From Eubacterium sp. (GTDB lineage Bacteria; Bacillota; Clostridia; Lachnospirales; Lachnospiraceae): a stretch of DNA of 60,762 bases. Of this stretch, positions 25,041 through 33,774 are shown piece by piece. How positions within the stretch are numbered: position 1 is the stretch's first letter; the number at the start of each line of letters is the position of its first letter. The notes beneath the pieces were generated by a model, which did no database searches, was not told the DNA's origin, and worked only from the letters and a program-made list of their open reading frames with translations. The stretch spans positions 1-60,762 of the forward strand of contig JAGBNH010000011.1 in NCBI GenBank assembly GCA_017634475.1, written 5' to 3'. The position numbers were made by a program, and so were the translations under genes.

Positions 25041-26696
25041 ATGACAAATCAGGAATTAAAGGACAGTTATGGCGTGAATAAGCTGATCGGAGGATCCTAT
25101 GATCAAAGCCTTGCGGCTGAATGCATCAACGGAACCTTCGTGGGCAGACGCACCGATGACGGCATCCTTGTATTTAAGGGAATCCCTTATGCAAAACCGC
25201 CGGTGGGGCCTCTTCGCTGGAAGAAGCCCCGCCTTGCGGGAAAAGATAACGGAGTGTATGAGGCATATTACAACGGGAAGACTCCGATCCAGACCGAGTG
25301 GCCCTCGGAGCGGGCGTCCTACTATCCCCAGGGTGAGGATTGCCTCTACCTCAATGTGTGGGTGAATACAGCTTACCGTGGCTTCGACAAGACGGTCATG
25401 GTATTTATCCACGGTGGCTCCTATGGCTGGGGCGGTACGGCGGATCCGCTGTACGACGGAGCAAATTTTGTCCGGCACAATCCGGATATTGTTCTGATCA
25501 CCGTGGGCTATCGCACCGGTCTCATGGGCTTCGTGGATTTCTCGGAGGTACCGGGAGGAGAGAATTTCCCGGATGCGCCGAACCTCGGACTGTGGGATCA
25601 GATCGCGGCCCTTCGGTGGGTAAAGAAAAATGTTCGGGCCTTCGGAGGTGACCCTGATTCGGTCACTGTTTTCGGCGAGTCGGCAGGGGGAGGAAGTGTT
25701 TCCCTGCTCCCCATTACGCCAGCGGCAAAGGGGCTGTTCCGGCGGGTTATCGCGGAGAGCGGTTCCGTGGCCCTGACCTTCTCCAAGGAGGAGTGTCAGA
25801 CCTTTACGAAGAAGCTGCTGGAGACCAGCGGGGCCAGGACCATGGATGATCTCATGGCCATGTCCGAAGCTGATCTGATGAAGTATAACGGGCCCATCAA
25901 TGAATTTAACTGTTTCCCCCAGCGGGACGGGGTGCTGATCCCGGAGGATCCGTACCAGGCCTACCTGAACGGGGAAACGGCAAATATCGACATCATGATG
26001 GGAACAAATGCCAATGAGCTCAATTACTGGGTAGGCGAGCTGGGAGGGATCGTTCCGTTCCGGCTGGGTATGCCGGTGATGTTTGAAAATTCCGTAAAGG
26101 GAATGTTCCCCGGAGATCAGCTCCGGGCGAAGCGGTTCGTCACCAGCGGCAAGCAGCACCCGCTCTGGAGGATCGTGGAATTCAGTAATGAGGTGCTGTT
26201 CCGTCTTCCCATGATCCGTCAGGCGGAGGGACATGCCCGCCGCGGCGGCAGAGTGTATCTCTACTACTGGAAGAAGCCTTCCACCATTCCCTATCGAGGG
26301 GCGTGTCACGCGGTGGAGCTGGCTTATGTTTTCGGAAATACCCGGGAGACCATTTACACCGGCGAACCGGTAAATGAGGAACTGGCCAGGCTCACCATGA
26401 GCATGTGGGCGAATTTTGCAAGGACCGGGGATCCATCCGCCGGGGGCTTAAAATGGCCGGAGTACCGTGACCGGCGCAGCACCATGGTGATCAATGACCG
26501 GTGCCATGTGGAGCGGGATATCAAGAAGGAACAGCGAAAGCTGCTCAGTCCCATCCTCAAGTACCAGCTGAATGGTTCTTATGCGGATATGGATTATCAT
26601 GTTCCTTTTGTTACGGGGACCTTGATCGGCGGCGCAGCGGCGCTGTCGGTGCTGGCAGCGGGAACTGTGCTGCTCATCCGTCACCCATGGACATAG
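25041..26696 (+). CDS. Type B carboxylesterase with C-terminal membrane anchor
   Basis: This 551-residue alpha/beta hydrolase has the carboxylesterase layout: FKGIPYAKPPVGPLRW, YLNVWV, oxyanion hole FIHGGSYGWGG, nucleophile FGESAGGG (Ser214), and the likely catalytic His423 in GACHAVELAYVFG, where the family usually has HG. There is no signal peptide. A hydrophobic C-terminal tail (about 522-545, TGTLIGGAAALSVLAAGTVLLI) ending RHPWT should anchor it with the catalytic domain in the cytosol. It shares an operon with the NRPS, which lacks a thioesterase, so it may release or trim the product. The substrate is unknown. Confidence 0.85.
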   Translation: MTNQELKDSYGVNKLIGGSYDQSLAAECINGTFVGRRTDDGILVFKGIPYAKPPVGPLRWKKPRLAGKDNGVYEAYYNGKTPIQTEWPSERASYYPQGEDCLYLNVWVNTAYRGFDKTVMVFIHGGSYGWGGTADPLYDGANFVRHNPDIVLITVGYRTGLMGFVDFSEVPGGENFPDAPNLGLWDQIAALRWVKKNVRAFGGDPDSVTVFGESAGGGSVSLLPITPAAKGLFRRVIAESGSVALTFSKEECQTFTKKLLETSGARTMDDLMAMSEADLMKYNGPINEFNCFPQRDGVLIPEDPYQAYLNGETANIDIMMGTNANELNYWVGELGGIVPFRLGMPVMFENSVKGMFPGDQLRAKRFVTSGKQHPLWRIVEFSNEVLFRLPMIRQAEGHARRGGRVYLYYWKKPSTIPYRGACHAVELAYVFGNTRETIYTGEPVNEELARLTMSMWANFARTGDPSAGGLKWPEYRDRRSTMVINDRCHVERDIKKEQRKLLSPILKYQLNGSYADMDYHVPFVTGTLIGGAAALSVLAAGTVLLIRHPWT

Positions 26697-26803
26697 TCTC
26701 CATGTTCCCGGAAGGAACGGGAAGACGGAACAGGTGAAAAGGTTAGAATGCTTTGAATGGATTGTGGGTAAGGGGTTGCAAATAATTTTGATTCGAGGCA
26801 GAT

Positions 26804-28012
26804 ATGGATACTTTAGATATACTTCGGCAGCTGGCGATCATCATTGTGTTCGCCAAGCTGTTTGGTTTGCTTGCAAGAAAAGTTAAGGCTCCCCAGGTGG
26901 CGGGAGAAATCATTGCCGGCCTTCTCATCGGCCCCAGTGTTTTTGGTTTTGTTCAGTCCTCCGACTTTCTCTCCGGACTGGCAGAGGTAGGCGTTATCAT
27001 TCTGATGTTCACCGCAGGTCTGGAGACCAACATTTCCGACCTGAAGAAGACGGGAGCCAAGGCCACCGTTATCGCCTGCGCGGGAGTATTTGTCCCGCTG
27101 GTCCTTGGAACCCTGCTCTATATGGTATTCTACGGCTTCTCCGCCATCGGGACGGAGGAGTTTTACCGTGCCATCTTCATCGGGACCATCCTTACGGCTA
27201 CATCCGTCAGCATTACGGTTTCTACCCTTCGTGAGATGGGGAAGCTTCAGGGAGAGCTGGGACAGACCATCATGAGCGCCGCCATTATCGACGATGTGAT
27301 CGGTATCATCGTGCTCACGGTGGTGATCGGCTTCAAGCAGCCGGATTCCAAGGTGTCGGATGTGATCCTCCGGACAGGAGCCTTCTTCCTTCTGGCCTTT
27401 GTCTTCGGCTTTGTAGTATTTAAACTCTTTAAGTGGTATGACGCAAGACATCCGCATACCCGGCGTATCCCTATCTTAGGTATCGCGCTGGCATTTGCCC
27501 TGTCCTATGTGGCAGACCGCTATTTTGGCGTGGCAGACATTACCGGCGCCTATGTGGCCGGCGTGATCCTCTGTTCCCTTCGGGATTCCGAGTACATCAC
27601 CCAGAAGATGGATACCAATTCCTACATGATCTTCGGACCGGTGTTCTTCTGCAGTATCGGTCTGTCCACCAATATCCGTACGCTGGACATGACCATCCTG
27701 TGGTTCTCTCTGGCCTTCGTGGCAGTGGGACTGCTTTCCAAGGTGTTGGGCTGCGGACTCACTGCGCGGCTCCTGGGCTTTAAGGGGCATAACGCACTGA
27801 AGGTAGGCTGCGGCATGATGACCCGTGGTGAGGTGGCGCTGATCGTGGCACAGCGGGGCCTTAAGGCAGGAATGCTGGAACCGGCGTATTTTACCGCAGT
27901 GATCCTGCTGATCATCGTAAGCTCCATCCTGACACCGCTGCTCCTTAAGTTCCTTTACTCCAAGGATGGACCGGAAGAGAGCGGTGCAGAGAAGCATACG
28001 GCGGAAACATAA
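26804..28012 (+). CDS. Cation/proton antiporter, CPA2 (KefB-type) family
   Basis: This 402-residue polytopic membrane protein has about twelve helices, the family start VKAPQVAGEIIAGLLIGPSVFG, and the ion-site motif SAAIIDDVIGIIVL with paired Asp residues. GMMTRGEVALIVAQRG is near the C-terminus. It should exchange Na+ or K+ for protons. It lacks the C-terminal RCK/TrkA-N domain of full-length Kef proteins. GAGG precedes the ATG. It follows the esterase by 107 bp; cotranscription is uncertain. Confidence 0.93.
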   Translation: MDTLDILRQLAIIIVFAKLFGLLARKVKAPQVAGEIIAGLLIGPSVFGFVQSSDFLSGLAEVGVIILMFTAGLETNISDLKKTGAKATVIACAGVFVPLVLGTLLYMVFYGFSAIGTEEFYRAIFIGTILTATSVSITVSTLREMGKLQGELGQTIMSAAIIDDVIGIIVLTVVIGFKQPDSKVSDVILRTGAFFLLAFVFGFVVFKLFKWYDARHPHTRRIPILGIALAFALSYVADRYFGVADITGAYVAGVILCSLRDSEYITQKMDTNSYMIFGPVFFCSIGLSTNIRTLDMTILWFSLAFVAVGLLSKVLGCGLTARLLGFKGHNALKVGCGMMTRGEVALIVAQRGLKAGMLEPAYFTAVILLIIVSSILTPLLLKFLYSKDGPEESGAEKHTAET

Positions 28013-28155
28013 CTTTTGTATAAAATGAATCGCATATATTTGTACAAAAATGAACAGAAAAATGTGAAAAAAGAAAGAAATGGATATAGTAAAAATAATA
28101 ACTTTTTGTTATAATGTATGTTGTGTAAGAAAATGTGCCAAGGGGGCTTAGTAGA

Positions 28156-29442
28156 ATGAAACCATTTCGCAATGCATATGAGGCCATTAAACGTTTGCTG
28201 GCCAGCATTTTCAAGAAGGGCGGGCCTGAACCGGAAGTAAAACCAGAGGTTAAACCGGAAGAAGAGAAGAAAGTCGAGACTCCGGATACGTCAGTAAGCA
28301 AAGAGCCGGTGAAGGATCCGGGACGCGAGGCTGCGGTAGAAGCGGTAAAACAGGCCGTCAGCAAGGAACAGGGGAACAAAACTGCTCAGGCTGCACAGGC
28401 AGAACAGACCGCCAGAACGCAGAATAAGAACAAAAATCAGAACAAGGGGCAGAATAAGCCCCAGCCCAAACCGGAACAGCCGAAGGCAGAGACTAAGCCC
28501 GAAGCTAAGCCGGCACAGAAGACCAATAAGCCGAAGGTTAAGGCCCCGGATGCGGATTATGTGTCCAAGTCCGATCAGGCAGCATATGATGAAGAGGTTA
28601 AGCGTCGTCTCGAGCGTGCCGCAAAGCGTGAGCGCGAAGAAAAGCGTGCAGAGCAGCGGGCAGCAAGAAGAGAGATGGAAGCGCAGAACAGCGTAGGCGG
28701 CAAGAAGGTAGTGGATCCGGTAACCGGTGAAGAAGTACCTTTAGGAACGATCCCGGCAGAGGCGGTATATCTGAAGAAGTATTCCAGGATCCCCACCACA
28801 TCGGATGCAGTGCTTACGGCCATCAACTCCATCGTTCGTCATCCCGATATGTCCAAGAATATCGTTATCCTGGGACGTAACGGTTTCGGTACGGTCAAGG
28901 TTGGGGAGGACTTCGCTCGAAGCTTCTTCGCCATGGGACTGGTAAGCTCCGACAAGATCGCAAAGGTTAAGGCAAAGCAGCTGAACAAGATGCCGAACCT
29001 GGACAAGCTGAACGGTCTGAAGGGCGGATGTCTCATCATCGAGAACGCCGGATTGGTGCAGCCCCAGAAGCTGGTAGAGGTTATCCGGAATTCGGATGCC
29101 ACCGTAAATGACTATGTCGTAGTCCTCACCGGTGAGATCGACTCACTGGCTGCCTTCTTCGAGGATAACCCGGAGATCGTGGATCAGTTCATCTACCTCA
29201 TCGATATCCACAAGATCGCAGAGCGCGGAATGATCGCTCTGGCTAAGGGATATGTTAAGGAGAAGGGCTTCACGGCAGACAAGGCAGTTTATGAGAAGCT
29301 GAAAGGATCTCTTGCTTCCATGGAAGCAGGAAATATCGACCGTTTCGTTGAGTTCCTGGACAACGCCATGAAGCGTTGCGAGAATCGTGAGAAGATGGAT
29401 GGTATCACCGGAAAGAACGAGCTCCTTCCGCAGGATATCTAA
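28156..29442 (+). CDS. CbxX-like AAA protein with dead nucleotide site and K/P/Q-rich N-terminus
   Basis: This 428-residue protein starts with a short basic amphipathic segment, followed by a low-complexity Lys/Glu/Pro/Gln/Ala-rich region (about 22-150). A helical Arg/Glu-rich stretch leads to a C-terminal domain (about 200-425) that aligns by eye with the CbxX/SpoVK AAA protein encoded at 48126. ILGRNGFGTVK (G240 on) stands where that protein has GNPGTGKT, so the P-loop Lys and Thr are replaced. CLIIENAGLV (Glu296-Asn297) stands for Walker B FIDEAYSL. VVVLTGEIDSLAAFFEDNPEIVDQF matches VIVAGYTKEMVEFIESNPGLRSRF. ATP hydrolysis looks impossible. ATG 28156 follows AGGGGG. Function unknown; a regulatory or adaptor role is inferred. 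Confidence 0.75.
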   Translation: MKPFRNAYEAIKRLLASIFKKGGPEPEVKPEVKPEEEKKVETPDTSVSKEPVKDPGREAAVEAVKQAVSKEQGNKTAQAAQAEQTARTQNKNKNQNKGQNKPQPKPEQPKAETKPEAKPAQKTNKPKVKAPDADYVSKSDQAAYDEEVKRRLERAAKREREEKRAEQRAARREMEAQNSVGGKKVVDPVTGEEVPLGTIPAEAVYLKKYSRIPTTSDAVLTAINSIVRHPDMSKNIVILGRNGFGTVKVGEDFARSFFAMGLVSSDKIAKVKAKQLNKMPNLDKLNGLKGGCLIIENAGLVQPQKLVEVIRNSDATVNDYVVVLTGEIDSLAAFFEDNPEIVDQFIYLIDIHKIAERGMIALAKGYVKEKGFTADKAVYEKLKGSLASMEAGNIDRFVEFLDNAMKRCENREKMDGITGKNELLPQDI

Positions 29443-29462
29443 GACAACTGAAGCGAGATAAC

Positions 29463-29512
29463 AAGGAGGTGTTTCTCTCTGATCTGTTGAGAGGAGCACC
29501 TCCTTATTTCTT
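29463..29512 (+). terminator. Terminator after the degenerate AAA gene
   Basis: A 17-bp stem with G-T pairs (29463-29479 / 29489-29505; outer part AAGGAGGTG / CACCTCCTT) is followed by ATTTCTTTCT. Confidence 0.85.
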
Positions 29513-29528
29513 TCTAAACAAAAGTTTC

Positions 29529-29556
29529 TTGTTTTTTAACGGAAACACGTTATAAT
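29529..29556 (+). promoter_or_regulatory. Predicted promoter of the second degV gene
   Basis: TTGTTT (29529-29534) and a perfect TATAAT (29551-29556) are 16 bp apart, 50 bp before the start. Confidence 0.6.
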
Positions 29557-29605
29557 ACAGAATGGTGTTTTTTATGTCATGCATTTCACATGATAGGGAG
29601 GAAAT

Positions 29606-30475
29606 ATGTACACGATCTTCACTGATACAGATACCGATATCACGGCAAGGGAAGCGAAGGAATATGGCTATAAGCTCATCAGCATGCCTTATTCCATCAA
29701 TGGAAAGGAAGTTTATCCCTACGTGGATTTTGATACCTTTGATGAGCATGCCTTCTATCAGCAGCTGCGGGAAGGTACCCTTCCGAACACAAGTGCCATC
29801 AATGCATTGAATTATAAACAGTATTTTGAACCGGAGTTCGCTGCGGGAAATGATATCCTCTATGTGCATTTCTCGAGAGTCATGTCCGCGTCCTTTGACG
29901 CCATGGATCAGGCGGTGGCGGATCTGAAGAAGAAGTATCCGGAGAGGAATTTCTATGAGGTAGATACCAAGGGAATTACCATCGGAAGCCTGAACATCGT
30001 CTATGAGATCGGCGATATGTACAAGGCAGGAAAGTCCCCGGAGGAGATCCTGATGTGGGCGGAGACGGAAGTGGATAAATTCGCGGTGTATTTCTTCGCG
30101 GATGATTTGAAGTTCTTCCAGCGGAGCGGACGTGTGTCCGGGATCGCCGGCTTTATGGGAAATATGATCGGCGTCCGGCCGATCCTCACCATGAGCTCTG
30201 CCGGGAAGATGGAAAGCGTCGGCAAGGAACGCGGCCGGATGAACGCCATGAAGAAGCTGGTGAGCTACATGGAAGAGCTGGGGGAGGATATGGACCGGCA
30301 TCGCGTGATCATTGCCCATGCGGATGCACCGGAGCTTGCCGCAAAGATGATGGAAATGGTGACCGAGCATTTCGGTGCGGGTCTGGATATCCATATCGGT
30401 GTGGTGAACCCCACTGCGGGCAGTCACTGTGGCCCGGATACTCTGGGCGTAAGCTTCCATGCGAAGCATAGGTAG
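29606..30475 (+). CDS. DegV-family fatty-acid-binding protein (second copy)
   Basis: This 289-residue DegV protein shows TDTDTDI at the start, NTSAINALNY in the substrate loop, FSRVMSASFD, FADDLKFFQRSGRVSGIAGFMGNMIGVRPILTM and a final AGSHCGPDTLGVSFH. It is clearly diverged from the copy at 18253. AGGGAGG precedes the ATG. It sits 47 bp upstream of plsX and acp, a context that fits a role in supplying acyl chains to phospholipid synthesis, as for FakB proteins. Confidence 0.92.
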   Translation: MYTIFTDTDTDITAREAKEYGYKLISMPYSINGKEVYPYVDFDTFDEHAFYQQLREGTLPNTSAINALNYKQYFEPEFAAGNDILYVHFSRVMSASFDAMDQAVADLKKKYPERNFYEVDTKGITIGSLNIVYEIGDMYKAGKSPEEILMWAETEVDKFAVYFFADDLKFFQRSGRVSGIAGFMGNMIGVRPILTMSSAGKMESVGKERGRMNAMKKLVSYMEELGEDMDRHRVIIAHADAPELAAKMMEMVTEHFGAGLDIHIGVVNPTAGSHCGPDTLGVSFHAKHR

Positions 30476-30522
30476 ATCCCAGCGACTTGGCCGAAGGATC
30501 TTAAGGAAAGAAGGTACAGCAT

Positions 30523-31539
30523 ATGAAGATCATCATCGACTGTCTGGGCGGTGATCAGGGGGCTGTGGCTGCCGTTGAGGGCGCCATCATGGCCCTTCGG
30601 AAATATGGGGATCTGGAAGTGATCCTGGTGGGAGATGAGCAGGAGATCCGGGAGATCCTGAAGAAACGGGAACAGAGTGAGGAACGGATCGAGATCCTTC
30701 ATGCCCCCACCATGGTGGATGGAAATGACCGGCCTACGGATGCGGTGCGGCTGAAGCGGGACAGCTCTATGATGCGGTCCATCTCCCAGCTTCGGGAGCG
30801 GGAGGATATTGACGCCATGGTTTCCCTTGGGGCCACGGGATGCCTTATCGCCGCGGTGACGGTCCGGATCGGGCGGATCGAAGGCGTGCGCCGTCCTGCA
30901 TTTTGCCCAATCCTGCCAAACATGGCCGGCGGAGTCGTGGGGATCTGCGACAGCGGGGCGAACCTGGTGGTAAATGCAGAGCAGCTGCAGCAGTACGCCA
31001 TTATGGGCAGCAGCTATCTGAAGACTGCCTATAAGGTGGCGGAACCAAGAGTTGGACTCTTGAATGTGGGTAAGGAAGAGGAGAAGGGGGATGACCTCCG
31101 GAAGGAGACCTACAGTCTTCTCTCTAAAACCAGGGGCATTCATTTTGCCGGAAATATGGAAGCCAGAGAATTCCTGTCGGGAGAATATGACCTGGTGGTA
31201 TGCGATGCATTTTCCGGAAATGTACTCTGCAAATCCGTGGAGGGTACGGCCCTGGAGCTCCTGAAGAAGATCAAGAAGGATATCTATTCCAGGACCAGAT
31301 ATAAGTTCGGCGCGCTGTTCATGAAGAAGATGTTCCAGGAGGAGAAGGAATTCATGAACTACCAGAACTACGGCGGAAGCGTATTTCTGGGAACCGAGAA
31401 GGTCATCGTAAAGGGACACGGAAGCGCGGACCGGAGGGCCGTGGCCGTCTGCATCAGTCAGGCCCGCCGTATGGTGCAGGGGAGGCTCTGCGAGAGGATC
31501 GCGGAGTCCATCCGGGAAAACATCGATGAAGCAGAGTAA
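30523..31539 (+). CDS. plsX: PlsX, phosphate acyltransferase
   Basis: This 338-residue enzyme converts acyl-ACP and phosphate to acyl-phosphate, the donor for PlsY in phospholipid synthesis. It opens with IIIDCLGGDQGAVAAVEGAIMAL and contains MVSLGATGCLIAA, RPAFCPILPNMAGGVVGICDSGAN and FSGNVLCKSVEGTALELLKKIKKD, all in the family order. The usual DAMGGD motif is altered to DCLGGD. The acyl carrier gene follows 24 bp later. Confidence 0.93.
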   Translation: MKIIIDCLGGDQGAVAAVEGAIMALRKYGDLEVILVGDEQEIREILKKREQSEERIEILHAPTMVDGNDRPTDAVRLKRDSSMMRSISQLREREDIDAMVSLGATGCLIAAVTVRIGRIEGVRRPAFCPILPNMAGGVVGICDSGANLVVNAEQLQQYAIMGSSYLKTAYKVAEPRVGLLNVGKEEEKGDDLRKETYSLLSKTRGIHFAGNMEAREFLSGEYDLVVCDAFSGNVLCKSVEGTALELLKKIKKDIYSRTRYKFGALFMKKMFQEEKEFMNYQNYGGSVFLGTEKVIVKGHGSADRRAVAVCISQARRMVQGRLCERIAESIRENIDEAE

Positions 31540-31563
31540 TGTTGCAGATAAGGAGTGACAGAA

Positions 31564-31791
31564 ATGTTTGAAGAGATAAAGGAATTGTTAGTGAAACAGC
31601 TGAAGCTGAAGGATCCGTCGGTGATCACGTTGGATACGAAGATCCAGGAGGATCTTGGAGCAGACTCCATTGATGTGCTGCAGCTTCTGATGACGCTGGA
31701 GGAACGAAAGGGATTCATGATCCCGGATGAGGAGCTCATGAAGTTTGTTACGGTGAGAGACGTGCTGGAGTATCTGGAGAAGAGATGTTAG
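31564..31791 (+). CDS. Acyl carrier protein
   Basis: This 75-residue acidic four-helix carrier has the phosphopantetheine site LGADSIDVLQLLM (Ser35), where canonical fatty-acid ACP has DSLD. ATG 31564 follows AAGGAG (31550-31555). It lies directly behind plsX, the common position of acpP. A second ACP elsewhere in the genome may be the main fatty-acid carrier; the SID variant is frequent in accessory ACPs, so I give no symbol. Confidence 0.9.
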   Translation: MFEEIKELLVKQLKLKDPSVITLDTKIQEDLGADSIDVLQLLMTLEERKGFMIPDEELMKFVTVRDVLEYLEKRC

Positions 31792-32507
31792 AGACGCTTA
31801 AAAAAGACTGGGTATTTGCCGGATTCAAACGGCCGAAGGATGTGTTCAAGCCGGAGTATAAGCATGCGCTGCTCCTGCTGGTGATGCTGGGCTATATCGG
31901 GCTGTTCTTTCTTTCGGAATATGCTGCAAAGGACAGCTACCATCTGGTGTACTGTGAATTGGATGACCGGATACCCTTTAACGAGTTTTTTATCATCCCC
32001 TATATGATCTGGTTCCCCTTCTGGGTGCTCATGCTGCTGTATACCATGTGCTTCGAAGTTCCCACCTTCAAGCGGATGATGAAATTCTTTGTGATCACCT
32101 ATACCATCGCGGTGCTGACCTTCTTTATCTGGCCGTCGGGACACGATCTGAGACCGACATCCTTCCCCAGAGAGAATATCTGTACGGATCTGGTAAGGTT
32201 CATTTACGGTGCGGACAAAGCCCGCAGCATCTTTCCCTCGGAGCATGTGATCGGAGCCTTCGCCGTGGTTTTCGCAGCTGCAGACTCTAAACGGTTTTCC
32301 GGAAGACTGTCCATGCTGTATCACTGGTTTATCGCCATCATGATCACTCTGTCCGTGGTCTATACGAAGCAGCATTCCGTACTGGATATCCTGGGAGCTG
32401 CACCGGTGTGCCTGCTGGGCTATATGATCGCCTTCTATCCGGAAAGCAGGAGAAGGAGACTGGAGAAGCGGGGGGATCAGGCTGAAGAAAGTCTGAAGAA
32501 GGCCTAA
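31785..32507 (+). CDS. PAP2-like membrane phosphatase
   Basis: This 240-residue protein has about six helices. It retains the lipid-phosphatase signature: FPSEHVIGAFAV (PSGH-type block with the catalytic His) and TKQHSVLDILGA (HxxxD block). The first KxxxxxxRP block is weak (WPSGHDLRPTSFPREN). Its ATG overlaps the ACP stop by 7 bp, so it is coupled to plsX-acp. It may dephosphorylate phosphatidate, undecaprenyl diphosphate or an inositol-type lipid; the sequence does not decide which. Confidence 0.85.
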   Translation: MLETLKKDWVFAGFKRPKDVFKPEYKHALLLLVMLGYIGLFFLSEYAAKDSYHLVYCELDDRIPFNEFFIIPYMIWFPFWVLMLLYTMCFEVPTFKRMMKFFVITYTIAVLTFFIWPSGHDLRPTSFPRENICTDLVRFIYGADKARSIFPSEHVIGAFAVVFAAADSKRFSGRLSMLYHWFIAIMITLSVVYTKQHSVLDILGAAPVCLLGYMIAFYPESRRRRLEKRGDQAEESLKKA

Positions 32508-32555
32508 AGAAGAAAGTATACAAAGCGAAGAACGTAAATCGTAAAATACAGAAAG

Positions 32556-32605
32556 AACGGGGACGTTTCCCGGCAGAGGCCGGGCAACGTCCCCGTTATG
32601 CTGTT
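32556..32605. terminator. Strong hairpin between convergent genes
   Basis: A 12-bp perfect stem AACGGGGACGTT (32556-32567) / AACGTCCCCGTT (32586-32597) is extended by an inner CCCGG/CCGGG stem. T-rich sequence follows only weakly (ATGCTGTTCC). Confidence 0.65.
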
Positions 32606-32669
32606 CCAGGTTCTTCATCTGTTTTTCGGGGGCTGCTCCTCTTTCCCCGGTTTCAGGAATAACGTAAGC

Positions 32670-33656
32670 TTAGGTCAGTACCAGACAGCCGTGTCCGTGG
32701 ATCTTATGGCCGTCAATGGTTCCGCTGAGTCTGGCGAAACGGTCGTAGATCCGGAAATCCTTCTTCTCCGGCGATACATTTTCATTCAGGGTCAGAACCC
32801 GGCGAAGCTTCAGGCTGAACTTGTCGTCACTCGCCGCTACACGGACGATGACCTCTTTATTCGGGCTGGCCTCCGGGTCTTCCGGATCAGGGGAGTCAGT
32901 CACACTGAACTGAATGGGATTGATGGGATGCTCATTGACGAGATTTCCTTCTGTCAGTACACAGTAGTGGTCCTGTTCATTTCCATAGCCGAAGGCACCG
33001 AAGGAGATCCTTTTGCCATCGGAAAGCGTGAAGAAACCATACAGGGAATTCGCCTCCTGACTGGGAGCGTCCGCTTCGTTCCGGGAGAATCCGCGGAGGA
33101 TCGAGGTCTGGCCCGTCCGGCGGTCGAACCGCCCGGGGTGATTCTGGAACCGGCGAAGATAATACAGGCTTCCCATCACGTCACAGTAGTTATGACCGAT
33201 CAGCGCCGTGCCCTCGGTCAGGCAATAGGGATAGGCATAGCCCTCCACCCGGTTGTTGATCTCCAGACGCTCCAGAGATCGGAAATCGTTCTTGTGTCCG
33301 TCGTTGGAAACCAGGAAATCCAGGGTCACCGTATCGGTATGGACATAAACCTTAAGGCCGGAGTAGGTTTCATTCAATTCAACATTTTCTGCACGCAGAA
33401 GAAGACGCTTTGGATCCATGATCACCTGGTTCTGATCATAGATGAACCGGGATTCCGTGAATTCCCGCATGGTATCATCCAGAAGTCCGAAATATACCTG
33501 GATATTCTGTTCATTTCCGGAACGGGAACCAAAGGATGAGATCCTGAGAACATAGTTCATATCGTGATCCAGCATTTTAAATTCGCCGATTAATAAAAAT
33601 GTGTCTTCAAAGTAGTTACGACGTATTGCGATGTCAGCTTCTCTTCCCGCCATCAT
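32670..33656 (-). CDS. Unrecognised 328-residue protein
   Basis: I do not recognise this protein. It has no signal peptide or membrane segment and is rich in predicted beta strands, with many short charged segments (FEDTFLLIGEFKMLDHDMNYVLRISS; DDKFSLKLRRVLTLNENV). The middle holds GSLYYLRRFQNHPGRFDRRTGQTS and the end GTIDGHKIHGHGCLVLT. The start is one of two adjacent Met codons (33656 or 33653) behind GGGGAGGAG. It stands alone on the minus strand with its own promoter. Real coding is supported by the promoter, the ribosome binding site and a long open frame. Confidence 0.8.
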   Translation of the reverse strand: MMAGREADIAIRRNYFEDTFLLIGEFKMLDHDMNYVLRISSFGSRSGNEQNIQVYFGLLDDTMREFTESRFIYDQNQVIMDPKRLLLRAENVELNETYSGLKVYVHTDTVTLDFLVSNDGHKNDFRSLERLEINNRVEGYAYPYCLTEGTALIGHNYCDVMGSLYYLRRFQNHPGRFDRRTGQTSILRGFSRNEADAPSQEANSLYGFFTLSDGKRISFGAFGYGNEQDHYCVLTEGNLVNEHPINPIQFSVTDSPDPEDPEASPNKEVIVRVAASDDKFSLKLRRVLTLNENVSPEKKDFRIYDRFARLSGTIDGHKIHGHGCLVLT

Positions 33657-33694
33657 GTACTCCTCCCCAAACATGAATTGACATAAGTACACTT

Positions 33695-33723
33695 ATTTTA
33701 GGCGAAATGCACGATTTTGTAAA
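33695..33723 (-). promoter_or_regulatory. Predicted promoter of the unknown 328-residue gene
   Basis: On the minus strand TTTACA (33723-33718) and TAAAAT (33700-33695) are 17 bp apart. Confidence 0.65.
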
Positions 33724-33774
33724 GGCTGTAGGCGTTTTTTTCTACATGACTTTTTTTACAATTTTTCCATTGTT

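Noticed and set aside
32598..33539. 313-residue + strand ORF opposite the unknown gene at 32670-33656
   Set aside because: It starts inside the terminator hairpin and lacks a ribosome binding site; the minus strand has promoter and ribosome binding site.
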